Source: Demequina salsinemoris
GTDB lineage: Bacteria; Actinomycetota; Actinomycetes; Actinomycetales; Demequinaceae
Assembly: GCF_000974805.1 (NCBI RefSeq)
Contig: NZ_BBQZ01000002.1
Span: 62,001 to 126,000, forward strand
DNA length: 64,000 nt
Reading direction: 5' to 3'
Shown: piece by piece, positions 16,430 through 25,957 of the stretch
How the letters are laid out: each line of letters starts with the position of its first letter
Numbering within the stretch: position 1 is the stretch's first letter
Position numbers and translations under genes: made by a program
Notes under the pieces: generated by a model
Databases searched by the model: none
What the model was told of the DNA's origin: nothing
The model's input: only the letters and a program-made list of their open reading frames with translations

Positions 16430-18741
16430 CTGCGAGGCACGACCTGCGCCTCGTGCCCGCCGCGCTCGCGGCCTGGGGATGCGCGATGCTCGTGGCGACC
16501 GGGCAGGCCGGAGCGGGCTGGGCGGTGGCCGCGGGCCTGGGGGTGATCGCGGCAGGGGTGGCCCTGCGCGCGCCGCGCGCCGCGCCGATGGTCGCGGTTC
16601 CTGTCGTCGCCGGGGCGGCGGTGCTGCTCGTCGGCGGGGCGAGGCTGGCTCGCGAGGAGCCGCTCGTGGCGCTCGTCGAGCAGGGAGACGTGACGCTGAC
16701 CGCAGTCGTCGCGGCGGACCCCGAGCCGACCCGCGCGGACACCTTCACGGGTGAGCCACGCCTGCGGGTCGACCTCGACTCCGTCTCGGTCGCGACCGGC
16801 GGCGCCGCGACGCCGACGGCGGGTCGCGTCGTCGCGATCGTGGACGATGCGTGGGCGGAGCTGGTCGTGGGCGACACCGTGACGCTGGTCGCCCAGCTCG
16901 ACGACGCCGGAGTCGGCCGTGCGGTCGCGCTCGTCTGGGGCGGCGACCTGGTCTCGGTCCACCCGCCCGCGGGCGCCGCGGCGCTCGTCGCCCAGTCCCG
17001 TGCCTCCTTCCGCACGGCGACCGCCGGGCTGGACGACGAGGTGCGGGGTCTGGTGCGCGGCATGGTGATCGGGGACGACTCCGCGATCCCGGACGAGCAG
17101 AGGGCCGACCTGCGCGAGGTGAGCCTGACCCACCTGACGGCGGTGTCGGGCGCTCACCTCGCGATCATCGCGGGGCTGCTCGGAGCCGCGCTTCGGGCGC
17201 TGCCGATCGGTCGCCGGGCGAGGCTGCTCGGCCTGCTCGCCGGGATGTCCGCCTTCGCGATGCTCGTCCTGCCGCAGCCGTCCGTCGCGCGGTCGCTCGC
17301 GATGGCCTGCGTCGGCGCGGTCGGCGGACTCTGGGGCCGCCCCGCGCAGGCGATGCCGGCCCTCGCGACGAGCGTGATCGTGCTCGTGGCCTGGGACCCC
17401 TACCTCGCGATCGAGTACGGGATGGCGCTGTCGGTGAGCGCCGTCACAGGCATCGTGCTGCTCGCGCCCGCGCTGCGCCGCGCGCTGACGCGTCCGCTCG
17501 GAGGGCTCGCCGCGATGGCCGTCAGCATCCCCGCAGCGGCCCAGCTCGCGTGCATGCCGGTGCTCGTGCTGCTCAGCCCCTCGCTGCCCTCGTGGGCGGT
17601 CGCCGCGAACCTGGCCGCGGTGCCCTTCGCAGCGCCGATCGTGACGCTCGGCGCGATCGGGGTCATCGCCTCGTCGCTGGCGCTGACCGGCGCGAGCGTG
17701 CTCGCGGCGCTGCTCGGGATGCTCGCCCTGCCGATCGCGCGCATCGCGCGGCTTCTCGCCGGGGCGCCTGGCGCGAGCCTGCCCTGGCCCGCGGGCGGCG
17801 AGGGCGTGGCCTGCGCGGTGGCCCTGCTGGTCTGCGTGGCGGTGGCGGCCGGATCGGGGCCGCCGTCACTGCGGTGGGCCGGCGCGGTCGGGGGTCTCGC
17901 CGTCCTCGTCGCGAGCGTGCGGACCGCCTCGGCGCTCCTGGTGGCGGACGTGCCCGACGCCTGGCGCATCGCCTCGTGCGACGTCGGCCAGGGCGACATG
18001 ACCGTGGTGAGAGCAGGCGAGGACTCCGCGGTGGTCGTCGACACGGGGCCAGGCGGGGGAGCCGGCGAGTGCCTCGCGAGCCTCGGGGTGGAGCGCGTGC
18101 CTCTGCTGATCCTCACCCATCCTCATGCGGATCACGACGGCGCGATCGACGAGGTCGCCTCCGTCGCGGGCGTGGACGCAGTGTGGTGGTCGTCCGCGGC
18201 GCTCGGGGAGGCGGGCGCAAGCGCCGGCGCGGACCTCGACGCGCTCGGGATCTCGCCGACGGTGCCGGACGCGGGGACGACCGCGAGCGTGGGGGAGGCG
18301 ACCGTGCTCGTGCTGCCGACCGATGGCACAGCCGGGCATGCCCCGGCGCAGGCCGACGACGGCTCCGCGGTGAACGACGAGAGCCTCGCGCTGCTGATCG
18401 AGTCGGGCGGACTGTCCATCGTCGTGCTCGGCGACCTCGAGGCGGATGCGCAGGCGGAGCTGGCCGACGCGATCGAGCCCCTCGAGCTCACCGCCGTGAA
18501 GGTCGCGCACCACGGCTCGGCCAGCCAGGACCTAGGGCTGGCCGACGACCTCCACGCGGCCGTCGCGCTCGTCTCCGTCGGCGAGGACAACACCTACGGA
18601 CATCCCGCGGCGAGCGCGCTCGCGCTGTACGAGGCGGCCGGGGCGGCGACGTTCCGTACGGATGAGTGCGGCACGATCGTGCTGTCTCCCGACGACGGGC
18701 TCACCGTGGCATCGCGGTGTCCGACGGTCGTGGCAGGCTAG
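16426..18741 (+). CDS. comEC: ComEC/Rec2 DNA-uptake channel with MBL domain
   Basis: A 771-residue protein of full family length: N-terminal membrane segments, an OB-like region (about residues 75-180), the Competence domain beginning near LTHLTAVSGAHLAIIAGLL with about eight membrane segments, and a C-terminal metallo-beta-lactamase domain. That domain has LTHPHADHDGA (metal ligands) and the later [10 protein letters not shown] and KVAHHGS motifs, so it looks catalytically complete. It would transport single-stranded DNA into the cell. Whether this organism is naturally competent is not known; the genes are widespread in actinobacteria. Confidence 0.94.
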   Translation: MTARHDLRLVPAALAAWGCAMLVATGQAGAGWAVAAGLGVIAAGVALRAPRAAPMVAVPVVAGAAVLLVGGARLAREEPLVALVEQGDVTLTAVVAADPEPTRADTFTGEPRLRVDLDSVSVATGGAATPTAGRVVAIVDDAWAELVVGDTVTLVAQLDDAGVGRAVALVWGGDLVSVHPPAGAAALVAQSRASFRTATAGLDDEVRGLVRGMVIGDDSAIPDEQRADLREVSLTHLTAVSGAHLAIIAGLLGAALRALPIGRRARLLGLLAGMSAFAMLVLPQPSVARSLAMACVGAVGGLWGRPAQAMPALATSVIVLVAWDPYLAIEYGMALSVSAVTGIVLLAPALRRALTRPLGGLAAMAVSIPAAAQLACMPVLVLLSPSLPSWAVAANLAAVPFAAPIVTLGAIGVIASSLALTGASVLAALLGMLALPIARIARLLAGAPGASLPWPAGGEGVACAVALLVCVAVAAGSGPPSLRWAGAVGGLAVLVASVRTASALLVADVPDAWRIASCDVGQGDMTVVRAGEDSAVVVDTGPGGGAGECLASLGVERVPLLILTHPHADHDGAIDEVASVAGVDAVWWSSAALGEAGASAGADLDALGISPTVPDAGTTASVGEATVLVLPTDGTAGHAPAQADDGSAVNDESLALLIESGGLSIVVLGDLEADAQAELADAIEPLELTAVKVAHHGSASQDLGLADDLHAAVALVSVGEDNTYGHPAASALALYEAAGAATFRTDECGTIVLSPDDGLTVASRCPTVVAG

Positions 18742-18745
18742 GGCC

Positions 18746-19738
18746 ATGCCCGCAGCCCGCTCCTCATCGGACCGTCCCTGGCACGCCGCGGCGCCCGCAC
18801 CGATCGTCCTGGTCTCCGGTCCCGAGCAGCTGCTCGGGGCGCGCGCTGTCGAGCGGATCGCCGGAGCGCTGAGGCGCGGCGGAGCCACCGTCGCGACCAC
18901 CGTCCTCGACGCGGGCAGCTACAGCAAGGGCGCCCTGATCGCCGCAGCGAGCCCCTCGCTGTTCGATGACCCCGGGCTCGTGGTCGTCGAAGGCGCCGAG
19001 CGCATGAACGACGAGTTCCTCGCCGACGCGCTCGCCTACGCGGCGGCTCCCGATCCCGAGGTCACCGTCGTCATCCGGCACGGCGGAGGGGTGCGCGGCA
19101 AGAAGCTGCTGGACACCCTCAAGAAGAACCAGGTGCCCGTGTACTCGTGCCCGGCGATCAAGAAGGACGCCGAGGTCGTCGAGTTCGCGATGGGGGAGTT
19201 CGCGCGTGCCTCGCGCCCGATCGCGGCCCGCGCGGTGCGAGCTCTCGTCGACTCCGTGGGCAGCGACGTCGCGGAGGTCGCGGCCGCCTGCCGCCAGCTC
19301 ATGAACGACGTGGACGGCTCGCTCACCGAGGAGCATGTCGCCCGGTACTACGGCACCCGCGTCAACGCCACGGGGTTCGCCGTCGCCGACGCCGCGATCG
19401 CGGGGAGGACGGGGGAGGCGCTCGCACTCGTGCGTCACGCCGTCGCCACAGGCACGGACCCCGTGCCGCTCGTCGCCGCCATCGCGTCCAAGCTCCGCAC
19501 GCTCGCCAAGGTGGGAGCGGCACGCGGTCGCCGGCTCGACCCCGTCAAGGATCTCGGGCTCGCGCCATGGCAGGCCGACCGCGCCAAGAAGGACCTGCGC
19601 ATGTGGGACGCCGACCGGCTCGCGGCGGCGATCGAGGCGATCGCAAGGGCCGATGCGGAGATCAAGGGCGCCTCGCGAGCGCCGCACTTCGCTCTCGAGC
19701 GCGCGGTGCGCGTCGTCGCCGACCTCGCGCGCGGCTGA
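18746..19738 (+). CDS. holA: DNA polymerase III delta subunit
   Basis: A 330-residue HolA, the clamp-loader subunit that opens the beta sliding clamp. It starts 4 nt after the comEC stop, at the ATG of GGGCCATGCCC. Recognisable parts are the Walker-like N-terminal fold APIVLVSGPEQLLGARAVERI, the SLFDDPGLVVVEGAER beta-interaction region (near residues 71-86) and the C-terminal helical collar. It is in its standard actinobacterial place, after comEC and converging on rpsT. Confidence 0.93.
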   Translation: MPAARSSSDRPWHAAAPAPIVLVSGPEQLLGARAVERIAGALRRGGATVATTVLDAGSYSKGALIAAASPSLFDDPGLVVVEGAERMNDEFLADALAYAAAPDPEVTVVIRHGGGVRGKKLLDTLKKNQVPVYSCPAIKKDAEVVEFAMGEFARASRPIAARAVRALVDSVGSDVAEVAAACRQLMNDVDGSLTEEHVARYYGTRVNATGFAVADAAIAGRTGEALALVRHAVATGTDPVPLVAAIASKLRTLAKVGAARGRRLDPVKDLGLAPWQADRAKKDLRMWDADRLAAAIEAIARADAEIKGASRAPHFALERAVRVVADLARG

Positions 19739-19780
19739 GCGCAGCCGACTTCAGCGCCGCATCGTCCCTGACACGCAGAA

Positions 19781-19812
19781 GCGCCCCGGACCGCGTGAGC
19801 GGTACGGGGCGC
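19781..19812. terminator. Bidirectional terminator between holA and rpsT
   Basis: GCGCCCCG (19781-19788) pairs with CGGGGCGC (19805-19812) and inside them ACCGC pairs with GCGGT around GTGA. The element lies between two converging genes and ends 22 nt from the rpsT stop. It has no clear T tract, as is common in actinobacteria. Confidence 0.75.
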
Positions 19813-19834
19813 CGAAGCTGCGGGTGAGGCGCGC

Positions 19835-20095
19835 TTAGAGAGCGGCGACCTGCTTCGCGAGAGCCGACTTGCGGTTCGCGGCCTGGTTCTTGTGGATGAC
19901 GCCCTTGGAGACGGCCTTGTCGAGCTTGACCGACGCGGTGGACAGAGCGGCCTCGGCCTTGTCCTTGTCACCGGCCGCGATGGCCTCGCGGACCTTGCGC
20001 ACGTTGGTCTTGAGCTCAGACTTGACGGCGACGTTGCGCAGGCGAGCCTTCTCGTTGGTGCCGATGCGCTTGATCTTCGACTTGATGTTAGCCAC
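19835..20095 (-). CDS. rpsT: 30S ribosomal protein S20
   Basis: An 86-residue basic protein starting [21 protein letters not shown], the standard S20 sequence, with [19 protein letters not shown] at the C-terminus. It binds 16S rRNA in the small subunit. The GTG at 20095 gives the usual length; AAGGACAACC just before it is a weak ribosome-binding site. Confidence 0.97.
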   Translation of the reverse strand: MANIKSKIKRIGTNEKARLRNVAVKSELKTNVRKVREAIAAGDKDKAEAALSTASVKLDKAVSKGVIHKNQAANRKSALAKQVAAL

Positions 20096-20166
20096 GGTTG
20101 TCCTTGGGTAGTGGGGCTGAAGTTCTGGGGCGGCGCGAACGACTCGCGCGCGCACGGCCTCCTACT

Positions 20167-20691
20167 TTACCACCGATGGTGGTCCGAAAGCGACCTTGCG
20201 ACCGCGGAGAACCTCGTGCGATCGAGTGCGGCGCCCTCACGGCGCACCGCGGAGGGGTCGACTCGCACGATTCTATCGAGTCGTACCTCGCTCGGGCGAC
20301 CCTGACGGTCCCAGGCGCCCGTGCCGATGTCCATCCAGTAGCGGCCGTAGCGCGCCTCCTTGGCCGCGTCGAGGTCGTGGTCCTTCGAGGTGAGCTGGAG
20401 GCCGAGGAGCCACGGGCCGTCGTTGCCGATCAGCAGCACCGGGCGATCCTTGCCCTGCGAGTGGTCCTCCTCGAACGGCACCCAGGTCCACACGACCTCT
20501 CCGGGGTCCGGCGAGCCGTCCGCGCTCGGCGCGTACGCGAGATCGACCTTGCCCGTGAAGTCGCCGGGGTACGCCGACGTGCGTCCCAGCGCTGGGGCAC
20601 GGCCACGCGAGGGGGTGCGCCTGCGCGCGCGCAGGATCGCGATGAGCACGACGAGCGCGACGAGCAGATAGGGGATGTCGCTGCGGCTCAT
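20167..20691 (-). CDS. Membrane-anchored PemK/MazF-like protein
   Basis: A 174-residue protein with one N-terminal membrane segment (about residues 5-20) followed by an RRRTPSRGRAP linker and a PemK/MazF-type fold: VVWTWVPFEEDHSQGKDRPVLLIGNDGP, LLGLQLTSKDHD and the closing VRLDRIVRVDPSAV. Free PemK/MazF toxins are mRNA endonucleases, but this one is tethered to the membrane and has no antitoxin gene beside it. It may be a domesticated member of the family. Orthologs with this layout seem common in actinobacteria; I cannot state a function. Confidence 0.75.
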   Translation of the reverse strand: MSRSDIPYLLVALVVLIAILRARRRTPSRGRAPALGRTSAYPGDFTGKVDLAYAPSADGSPDPGEVVWTWVPFEEDHSQGKDRPVLLIGNDGPWLLGLQLTSKDHDLDAAKEARYGRYWMDIGTGAWDRQGRPSEVRLDRIVRVDPSAVRREGAALDRTRFSAVARSLSDHHRW

Positions 20692-20745
20692 GGCAGGGAG
20701 CCTGCCACAGGTGTCGCCGAGGCGCTCAGCGAGGCGGTCCAGCGC

Positions 20746-22578
20746 TCAGAGGCGGGCCTCGGTGCCGCGGATCAGGATCGCCTCGTCGATGTCGGGGCGG
20801 AGTCGCTGGAGCGGCGACGCGGTCGTGTCCGAGGCGGCCGGCGACTCGGGGGCCTCGGCCCACAGCCGCGGGCGATCGGGCGTGGAGTTCACTGGTCGCT
20901 TCTCAGTCGGGATGCGGGCGGTGCCGTCGTCGTCGAACCGGATCCGGTCGGCGGGAACGGCGTGGCCGAAGAGGAATCCTTGTCCGTAGGTCCACCCGTG
21001 ACGACGCGCGATCGCGTACTGCGCCTCCGTCTCGATGCCCTCGATGACGCCGTAGAGCTGCAACGAGCGCGTGAGCGCCGCCATCGCGAGCGAGATGCGG
21101 TCTCCCGTGGCCAGGTCCCCGAGCCGCAGCGTGAACTCGCGCGCGAGCTTGAGCCCCGCGACGGGGTTGAGCAGCACCGAGGACAGCGACGAGTACCCGG
21201 TGCCGAAGTCGTCGATCACGAGGTCGATGCCGAGCGCGGTGAGCGACGCGAGGTCGGACTTCGCCGCGGGCGTCGCCAGCAGCATCCCCGTCTCGGTGAT
21301 CTCGAGGCCGATGCGCGAGGGGTCCACCCCCGTCTCGGTGAGCGCCGAGCGGACCACGCCGGTGAGGTCCGCCGCGCCGATCTGCTTGGTCGAGACGTTG
21401 ACGAGGATGCGTCCCGTGAACTCGGGGTGCCATGCGATGAAGTGGCACGCCTCGCGGATCACGTACGCGCCGAGCGGCACGATGAGGTTCGCCTCCTCGG
21501 CGACTCCGATGAACGTGTCGGGCTGCAGCAGGCCGCGCGAAGGGTGGCGCCAGCGCACGAGCGCCTCGAAGTTCACGATCCGTCGGGTCTGAAGGTCCAC
21601 GATCGGCTGGTAGTGGACCTCGAGGTGGCCCTCCTTGATGGCGGTCCTCAGCTCGAGCTCGACCGACAGCTTGCTCATCGCGTCCGTCCGCATGCGCGGG
21701 TGGTACGTCGTGACCCGCGCGCGTCCGCCGCGCTTCGCGGCCGACAGAGCGGTGTCCGCGGCCATGAGCAGCTGCTCCGCCGTCATGTCCTTCTCTGCGA
21801 GCGCCAGCCCGATCGATGCGGTGGGGAGGAGCTCGTGGCCGTCGATCTCGAAGGGGGACTGGACCACGTCGACGACCGACGCGATCGCGCGCTCGGCGGC
21901 GGCGCGATCGGGCACGTCCTCGAACACGATGACGAACTCGTCGCCGCCGAGGCGGGCCACGATGTCTCCCGTGCGAGTGTTGCCCTGGATCCGACGCGCG
22001 ATCTCCTTGAGCAGGGCGTCGCCCGCGTCATGGCCGAGCGAGTCGTTCACGACCTTGAAGTGGTCGATGTCGAGGAACGCGCACGCCATGGTCGACCCGC
22101 TGTCGCGACGGCCGCGCAGGCCGTGCGCGAGCCGCTCGAGCAGCAGCGGACGATTCGCGAGGCCCGTGAGGGGGTCGTAGTGGGTGCGGTGCGCGAGCAG
22201 CGTCTTGGCGCGACGCTCCTCGGTGATGTCCTCCACCTGGACCAGCAGGTGGTGGTGCGGGTCCTGCGCGGTGCCGCGCGAGTCGGACACGGTCAGCCGC
22301 GCCCACACGATCTCGCCGTCGCTGCTGAGGTAGCGCTTGATGATCTGCGCGGAGGGGGCGTCGCCCGAGCTCACTCGCGCGAGCGTCTCGAGGGAGGTCT
22401 GGCGGTCGTCGGGGTGCGTGAAGTCGAGGTACGAGCGGCCGATCACCTGCTCGGGCGCGAGCCCGACCACCGAGGCGAACGTGGGGTTGACCTCTTCATA
22501 CGTGCCGTGGGCGTCGAGGATCGCCATGCCGATAGGCGACTCCTGGAACGCCTGTCGAAACAGTTCGTCCGTGCGCAT
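20746..22578 (-). CDS. PAS-GGDEF-EAL cyclic-di-GMP signalling protein
   Basis: A 610-residue soluble protein. Residues 1-125 are a PAS sensor with PAC end ([11 protein letters not shown]). The GGDEF domain (about 130-295) has [14 protein letters not shown] and an intact RLGGDEF with an RTGD inhibitory site five residues before it, so diguanylate cyclase activity is plausible. The EAL domain (about 305-560) has [38 protein letters not shown] and YGQGFLFG, but the usual K-I-D motif reads K-L-A near residues 477-479. GGAGGG lies 8 nt before the ATG at 22578; a GTG immediately upstream is an alternative start. Confidence 0.9.
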   Translation of the reverse strand: MRTDELFRQAFQESPIGMAILDAHGTYEEVNPTFASVVGLAPEQVIGRSYLDFTHPDDRQTSLETLARVSSGDAPSAQIIKRYLSSDGEIVWARLTVSDSRGTAQDPHHHLLVQVEDITEERRAKTLLAHRTHYDPLTGLANRPLLLERLAHGLRGRRDSGSTMACAFLDIDHFKVVNDSLGHDAGDALLKEIARRIQGNTRTGDIVARLGGDEFVIVFEDVPDRAAAERAIASVVDVVQSPFEIDGHELLPTASIGLALAEKDMTAEQLLMAADTALSAAKRGGRARVTTYHPRMRTDAMSKLSVELELRTAIKEGHLEVHYQPIVDLQTRRIVNFEALVRWRHPSRGLLQPDTFIGVAEEANLIVPLGAYVIREACHFIAWHPEFTGRILVNVSTKQIGAADLTGVVRSALTETGVDPSRIGLEITETGMLLATPAAKSDLASLTALGIDLVIDDFGTGYSSLSSVLLNPVAGLKLAREFTLRLGDLATGDRISLAMAALTRSLQLYGVIEGIETEAQYAIARRHGWTYGQGFLFGHAVPADRIRFDDDGTARIPTEKRPVNSTPDRPRLWAEAPESPAASDTTASPLQRLRPDIDEAILIRGTEARL

Positions 22579-22727
22579 CACTGTGTCCCTCCGCTTGGCG
22601 TCCCTGCTGGGGGTGTGAGGTACGCCACACGGGATATCGGCATCTTTCCGGCGCGCATGAGGTCAGAAAACCGTGGGACCATAGACCGTTAAGCCCACGA
22701 GATCGCCGACGAGGACACTTATCCACT

Positions 22728-24578
22728 GTGACCGACACCCGCATCGAGCCTGCCGCCACCGCGCCTGAGCTGATCCGCAACTTCTGCATCATCGCGCACA
22801 TCGACCACGGAAAGTCGACCCTCGCGGACCGCATGCTCCAGCTGACCGGCGTCGTCGAGGCGCGCCAGATGAAGGCCCAGTACCTCGACCGCATGGACAT
22901 CGAGCGCGAGCGCGGCATCACGATCAAGTCGCAGGCCGTCCGCATGCCGTGGCAGGTCGAGGGCGCCCCGTACGCGCTCAACATGATCGACACCCCCGGG
23001 CACGTCGACTTCTCCTACGAGGTCTCCCGTTCGCTCGCGGCGTGCGAGGGCGCGATCCTCCTCGTCGATGCGGCGCAGGGCATCGAGGCGCAGACCCTCG
23101 CGAACCTGTACCTCGCGATGGAGAACGACCTCACCATCATCCCGGTGCTCAACAAGATCGACCTGCCCTCGGCCGAGCCCGAGCGCTACGCGGCCGAGCT
23201 CGCGCAGCTGATCGGCTGCGAGGTGGACGACGTCCTGCGAGTGTCCGGCAAGACGGGCGAGGGAGTGGACGCGCTCCTGGACCGCGTCGTCCGTGACATC
23301 CCCGCGCCCGTCGGCGACGCCGACGCCCCGACGCGCGCCATGATCTTCGACTCCGTGTACGACACGTACCGCGGCGTCGTCACGTACGTGCGCGTGGTCG
23401 ACGGCTCGCTCAAGCCGCGCGAGCGCATCACCATGATGTCGACGCTCGCTAGCCACGACCTGCTCGAGATCGGCGTCATCAGCCCCGAGCCGAAGCCGTC
23501 CAAGGGCCTCGGCGTGGGCGAGGTCGGCTACCTCATCACGGGCGTGAAGGACGTGCGTCAGTCGAAGGTCGGCGACACCGTGACGCTCGCGGGTCGTCGT
23601 GCGCAGCAGTCGCTCGGCGGCTACCGCGACCCCCGACCGATGGTCTACTCGGGCCTGTTCCCCGTGGACGGTTCGGACTTCCCGGTCCTGCGCGACGCGC
23701 TCGACAAGCTCCAGCTGAACGATGCGTCCCTGGTCTTCGAGCCCGAGAGCTCGGTCGCGCTGGGCTTCGGATTCCGCTGCGGCTACCTCGGACTGCTTCA
23801 CCTCGAGATCGTGCGCGACCGCCTTGAGCGCGAGTTCGGCCTCGACCTCATCTCGACCGCGCCCAACGTGGTCTACGAGGTCGAGATGGAGGACCGCAAG
23901 GTCTATACCGTGACCAACCCGTCCGAGTTCCCGTCGGGCAAGATCTCCGAGGTGCGCGAGCCCGTCGTCGCCGCATCGATCCTGGTACCCAGCGAGTTCA
24001 TCGGCACCGTCATGGAGCTGTGCCAGGAGCGCCGCGGCATCATGGGCACGATGAACTACCTGTCCGAGACGCGCGTCGAGATGCACTACACGCTGCCGCT
24101 CGCCGAGGTCGTGTTCGACTTCTTCGACCAGCTCAAGTCCCGCACGCGCGGCTACGGCTCGCTCGACTACGAGCCCGCCGGCGAGCAGGCCGCCGACCTC
24201 GTGAAGGTCGACATCCTGCTCCAAGGCGAGCAGGTGGACGCGTTCTCCGCGATCGTCCACAAGGACAAGGCGTACGCGTACGGCGTGATGATGGTCGGCA
24301 AGCTCAAGAACCTCATCGACCGTCAGCAGTTCGAGATCCCCGTGCAGGCAGCGATCGGCGCCCGCATCATCGCGCGCGAGACGATCCGCGCGATCCGCAA
24401 GGACGTCCTCGCGAAGTGCTACGGCGGTGACATCTCGCGTAAGCGCAAGCTGCTCGAGAAGCAGAAGGCCGGTAAGAAGCGCATGAAGAACATCGGCTCG
24501 GTCGAGGTGCCGCCGGAGGCGTTCATCGCCGCGCTGTCCACCGCCGACGACGGCTCGGACAAGGGCAAGAAGAAGTAG
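22728..24578 (+). CDS. lepA: Elongation factor 4 (back-translocase)
   Basis: A 616-residue translational GTPase that resets mistranslocated ribosomes. The GTPase motifs are AHIDHGKST (near 24-32), [21 protein letters not shown] and [17 protein letters not shown]. The later domains show the LepA-specific C-terminal region [20 protein letters not shown] and ending [27 protein letters not shown] at 22728 is the start. It runs into hemW with only a 2-nt gap, as in many bacteria. Confidence 0.97.
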   Translation: MTDTRIEPAATAPELIRNFCIIAHIDHGKSTLADRMLQLTGVVEARQMKAQYLDRMDIERERGITIKSQAVRMPWQVEGAPYALNMIDTPGHVDFSYEVSRSLAACEGAILLVDAAQGIEAQTLANLYLAMENDLTIIPVLNKIDLPSAEPERYAAELAQLIGCEVDDVLRVSGKTGEGVDALLDRVVRDIPAPVGDADAPTRAMIFDSVYDTYRGVVTYVRVVDGSLKPRERITMMSTLASHDLLEIGVISPEPKPSKGLGVGEVGYLITGVKDVRQSKVGDTVTLAGRRAQQSLGGYRDPRPMVYSGLFPVDGSDFPVLRDALDKLQLNDASLVFEPESSVALGFGFRCGYLGLLHLEIVRDRLEREFGLDLISTAPNVVYEVEMEDRKVYTVTNPSEFPSGKISEVREPVVAASILVPSEFIGTVMELCQERRGIMGTMNYLSETRVEMHYTLPLAEVVFDFFDQLKSRTRGYGSLDYEPAGEQAADLVKVDILLQGEQVDAFSAIVHKDKAYAYGVMMVGKLKNLIDRQQFEIPVQAAIGARIIARETIRAIRKDVLAKCYGGDISRKRKLLEKQKAGKKRMKNIGSVEVPPEAFIAALSTADDGSDKGKKK

Positions 24579-24580
24579 CG

Positions 24581-25792
24581 GTGCCCGCCCCCGCATCGTC
24601 CCCGGCGCCAGCATCGTCCCTGGTCGAGCGCGACTTCGGCGTGTACATCCACGTGCCGTTCTGCCGCGTGCGGTGCGGATACTGCGACTTCAACACGTAC
24701 GCGCCGTCCGAGGTAGGCGGCGCGACCCGCGAGGGCTACGTGTCCTCGGCGCTCGCCGAGATGGCACTCGCAGGCTCGGTCATGGCGGGGGACGGGCGCG
24801 CGGCCTCCACGGTCTTCTTCGGCGGAGGGACGCCGACGATGCTCGACGCGGCGGCGCTGTCGTCCCTCCTTGACGGCGTGCGGACGACGTGGGGGCTGGC
24901 TCGGGGCGCGGAGGTCACCACCGAGGCCAATCCCGATTCGGTGACGCGCGAGTCGTTGGCGACCCTCGCATCGTCCGGGTTCACCAGAGTGTCCTTCGGG
25001 ATGCAGTCCGCGGTTCCCCACGTGCTCGCGACGCTCGAGCGCACGCACGAGCCCGAGAATGTCGGCAGGGCGGTGGAGTGGGCGCGCGAGGCCGGGCTGT
25101 CCGTGTCGCTCGACCTCATCTACGGCACGCCGGGGGAGTCGCTCTCCGACTGGGAGGCGAGCCTCGACACGGCGATCGCTCTGGAACCGGACCACATCTC
25201 GGCCTACGCGCTCGTGATCGAGCCTGGCACGCGGATGGGGGCGCAGCTGCGGCGCGGCCAGATCGAGGCCGTGGACCTCGACACCCAGGCCGACATGTAC
25301 GAGCTGGCCGAGGAGCGCCTCGCTGCGGCGGGTTATGCCTGGTACGAGGTGTCCAACTGGGCGCGCACGCCGGCCCAGGTCTGTCGGCACAACGTCGCCT
25401 ACTGGCGCAGCCAGGACTGGTGGGGGATCGGACCTGGCGCTCACTCCTACCTTGGCCCGCGCGTCGGGGCGTCCGGGGAGGAGCTAAGCGCCGAGCGGTG
25501 GTGGAACGTCAAGCACCCGCGGGCCTACTCGGACCGGCTCGCGGCAGGGGAGTCCCCCGAGGCCGAGCGCGAGCCGCTCACGGCCGAGGACCTGGCGCTC
25601 GAGTCCGTGATGCTGCGGCTGCGGCTGGCCGAGGGGATGCCCGTCGGCGATCTGCCCGAGCGCCGCCCCGCCGAGGTCGCGCGGCTCGTGGCTGAGGGGC
25701 TGCTGGACGGGCGTGCGGCGCTGGCAGGGACACTGCTGCTCACCCTTAAGGGGCGCCTTCTCGCCGACGCCGCGGTGCGCGCGCTGACCTGA
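24581..25792 (+). CDS. hemW: HemW-type radical SAM heme chaperone
   Basis: A 403-residue radical SAM protein. VYIHVPFCRVRCGYCDFNTY (near residues 20-39) holds the iron-sulfur cysteines and the HemW-specific pattern; FFGGGTPTML, SFGMQSAVPHVLATLERTH and DLIYGTPGES follow. It belongs to the former coproporphyrinogen III oxidase-like group now regarded as heme chaperones. The GTG start follows lepA by 2 nt. The first 14 residues (PAPASSPAPASSL) are encoded by two copies of the GCATCGTCC word and look added on before the conserved domain. Confidence 0.92.
   Translation: MPAPASSPAPASSLVERDFGVYIHVPFCRVRCGYCDFNTYAPSEVGGATREGYVSSALAEMALAGSVMAGDGRAASTVFFGGGTPTMLDAAALSSLLDGVRTTWGLARGAEVTTEANPDSVTRESLATLASSGFTRVSFGMQSAVPHVLATLERTHEPENVGRAVEWAREAGLSVSLDLIYGTPGESLSDWEASLDTAIALEPDHISAYALVIEPGTRMGAQLRRGQIEAVDLDTQADMYELAEERLAAAGYAWYEVSNWARTPAQVCRHNVAYWRSQDWWGIGPGAHSYLGPRVGASGEELSAERWWNVKHPRAYSDRLAAGESPEAEREPLTAEDLALESVMLRLRLAEGMPVGDLPERRPAEVARLVAEGLLDGRAALAGTLLLTLKGRLLADAAVRALT
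24593..24619. repeat. Pair of GCATCGTCC words in the hemW 5' end
   Basis: GCATCGTCC at 24593-24601 and again at 24611-24619, 18 nt apart. They encode Ala-Ser-Ser twice in the non-conserved N-terminus of HemW. They belong to the over-represented GGACGATGC/GCATCGTCC word found all through the window. Confidence 0.7.
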
Positions 25793-25805
25793 ACTGCGGT
25801 CTGCC

Positions 25806-25863
25806 TCCTGGAATCGCAGGGCGCCCGGAATCCTGCTCGATTTCGGGCGCCATGCGATTCCAG
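25806..25863. repeat. 58-bp palindromic repeat, copy 1
   Basis: Imperfect hairpin between hemW and the DUF559 gene. Outer arms are CTGGAATCGCA (25808-25818) and TGCGATTCCAG (25853-25863); inner arms GCGCCCGGAA (25821-25830) and TTTCGGGCGC (25841-25850) pair with one G-T type mismatch; the loop is TCCTGCTCGA. It matches copy 2 at 26875-26932 at 56 of 58 positions in the same orientation. It could double as a terminator for hemW, whose stop is 13 nt upstream. Confidence 0.9.
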
Positions 25864-25957
25864 GACGCATCTCCACAAGGCTGCGCGGCCGCACCCGGGA
25901 GTCCACAGGTGTGCGGCGGCCACGAAGCGAGCGAGTCGCCGGTGGTCGAATCCGTTC

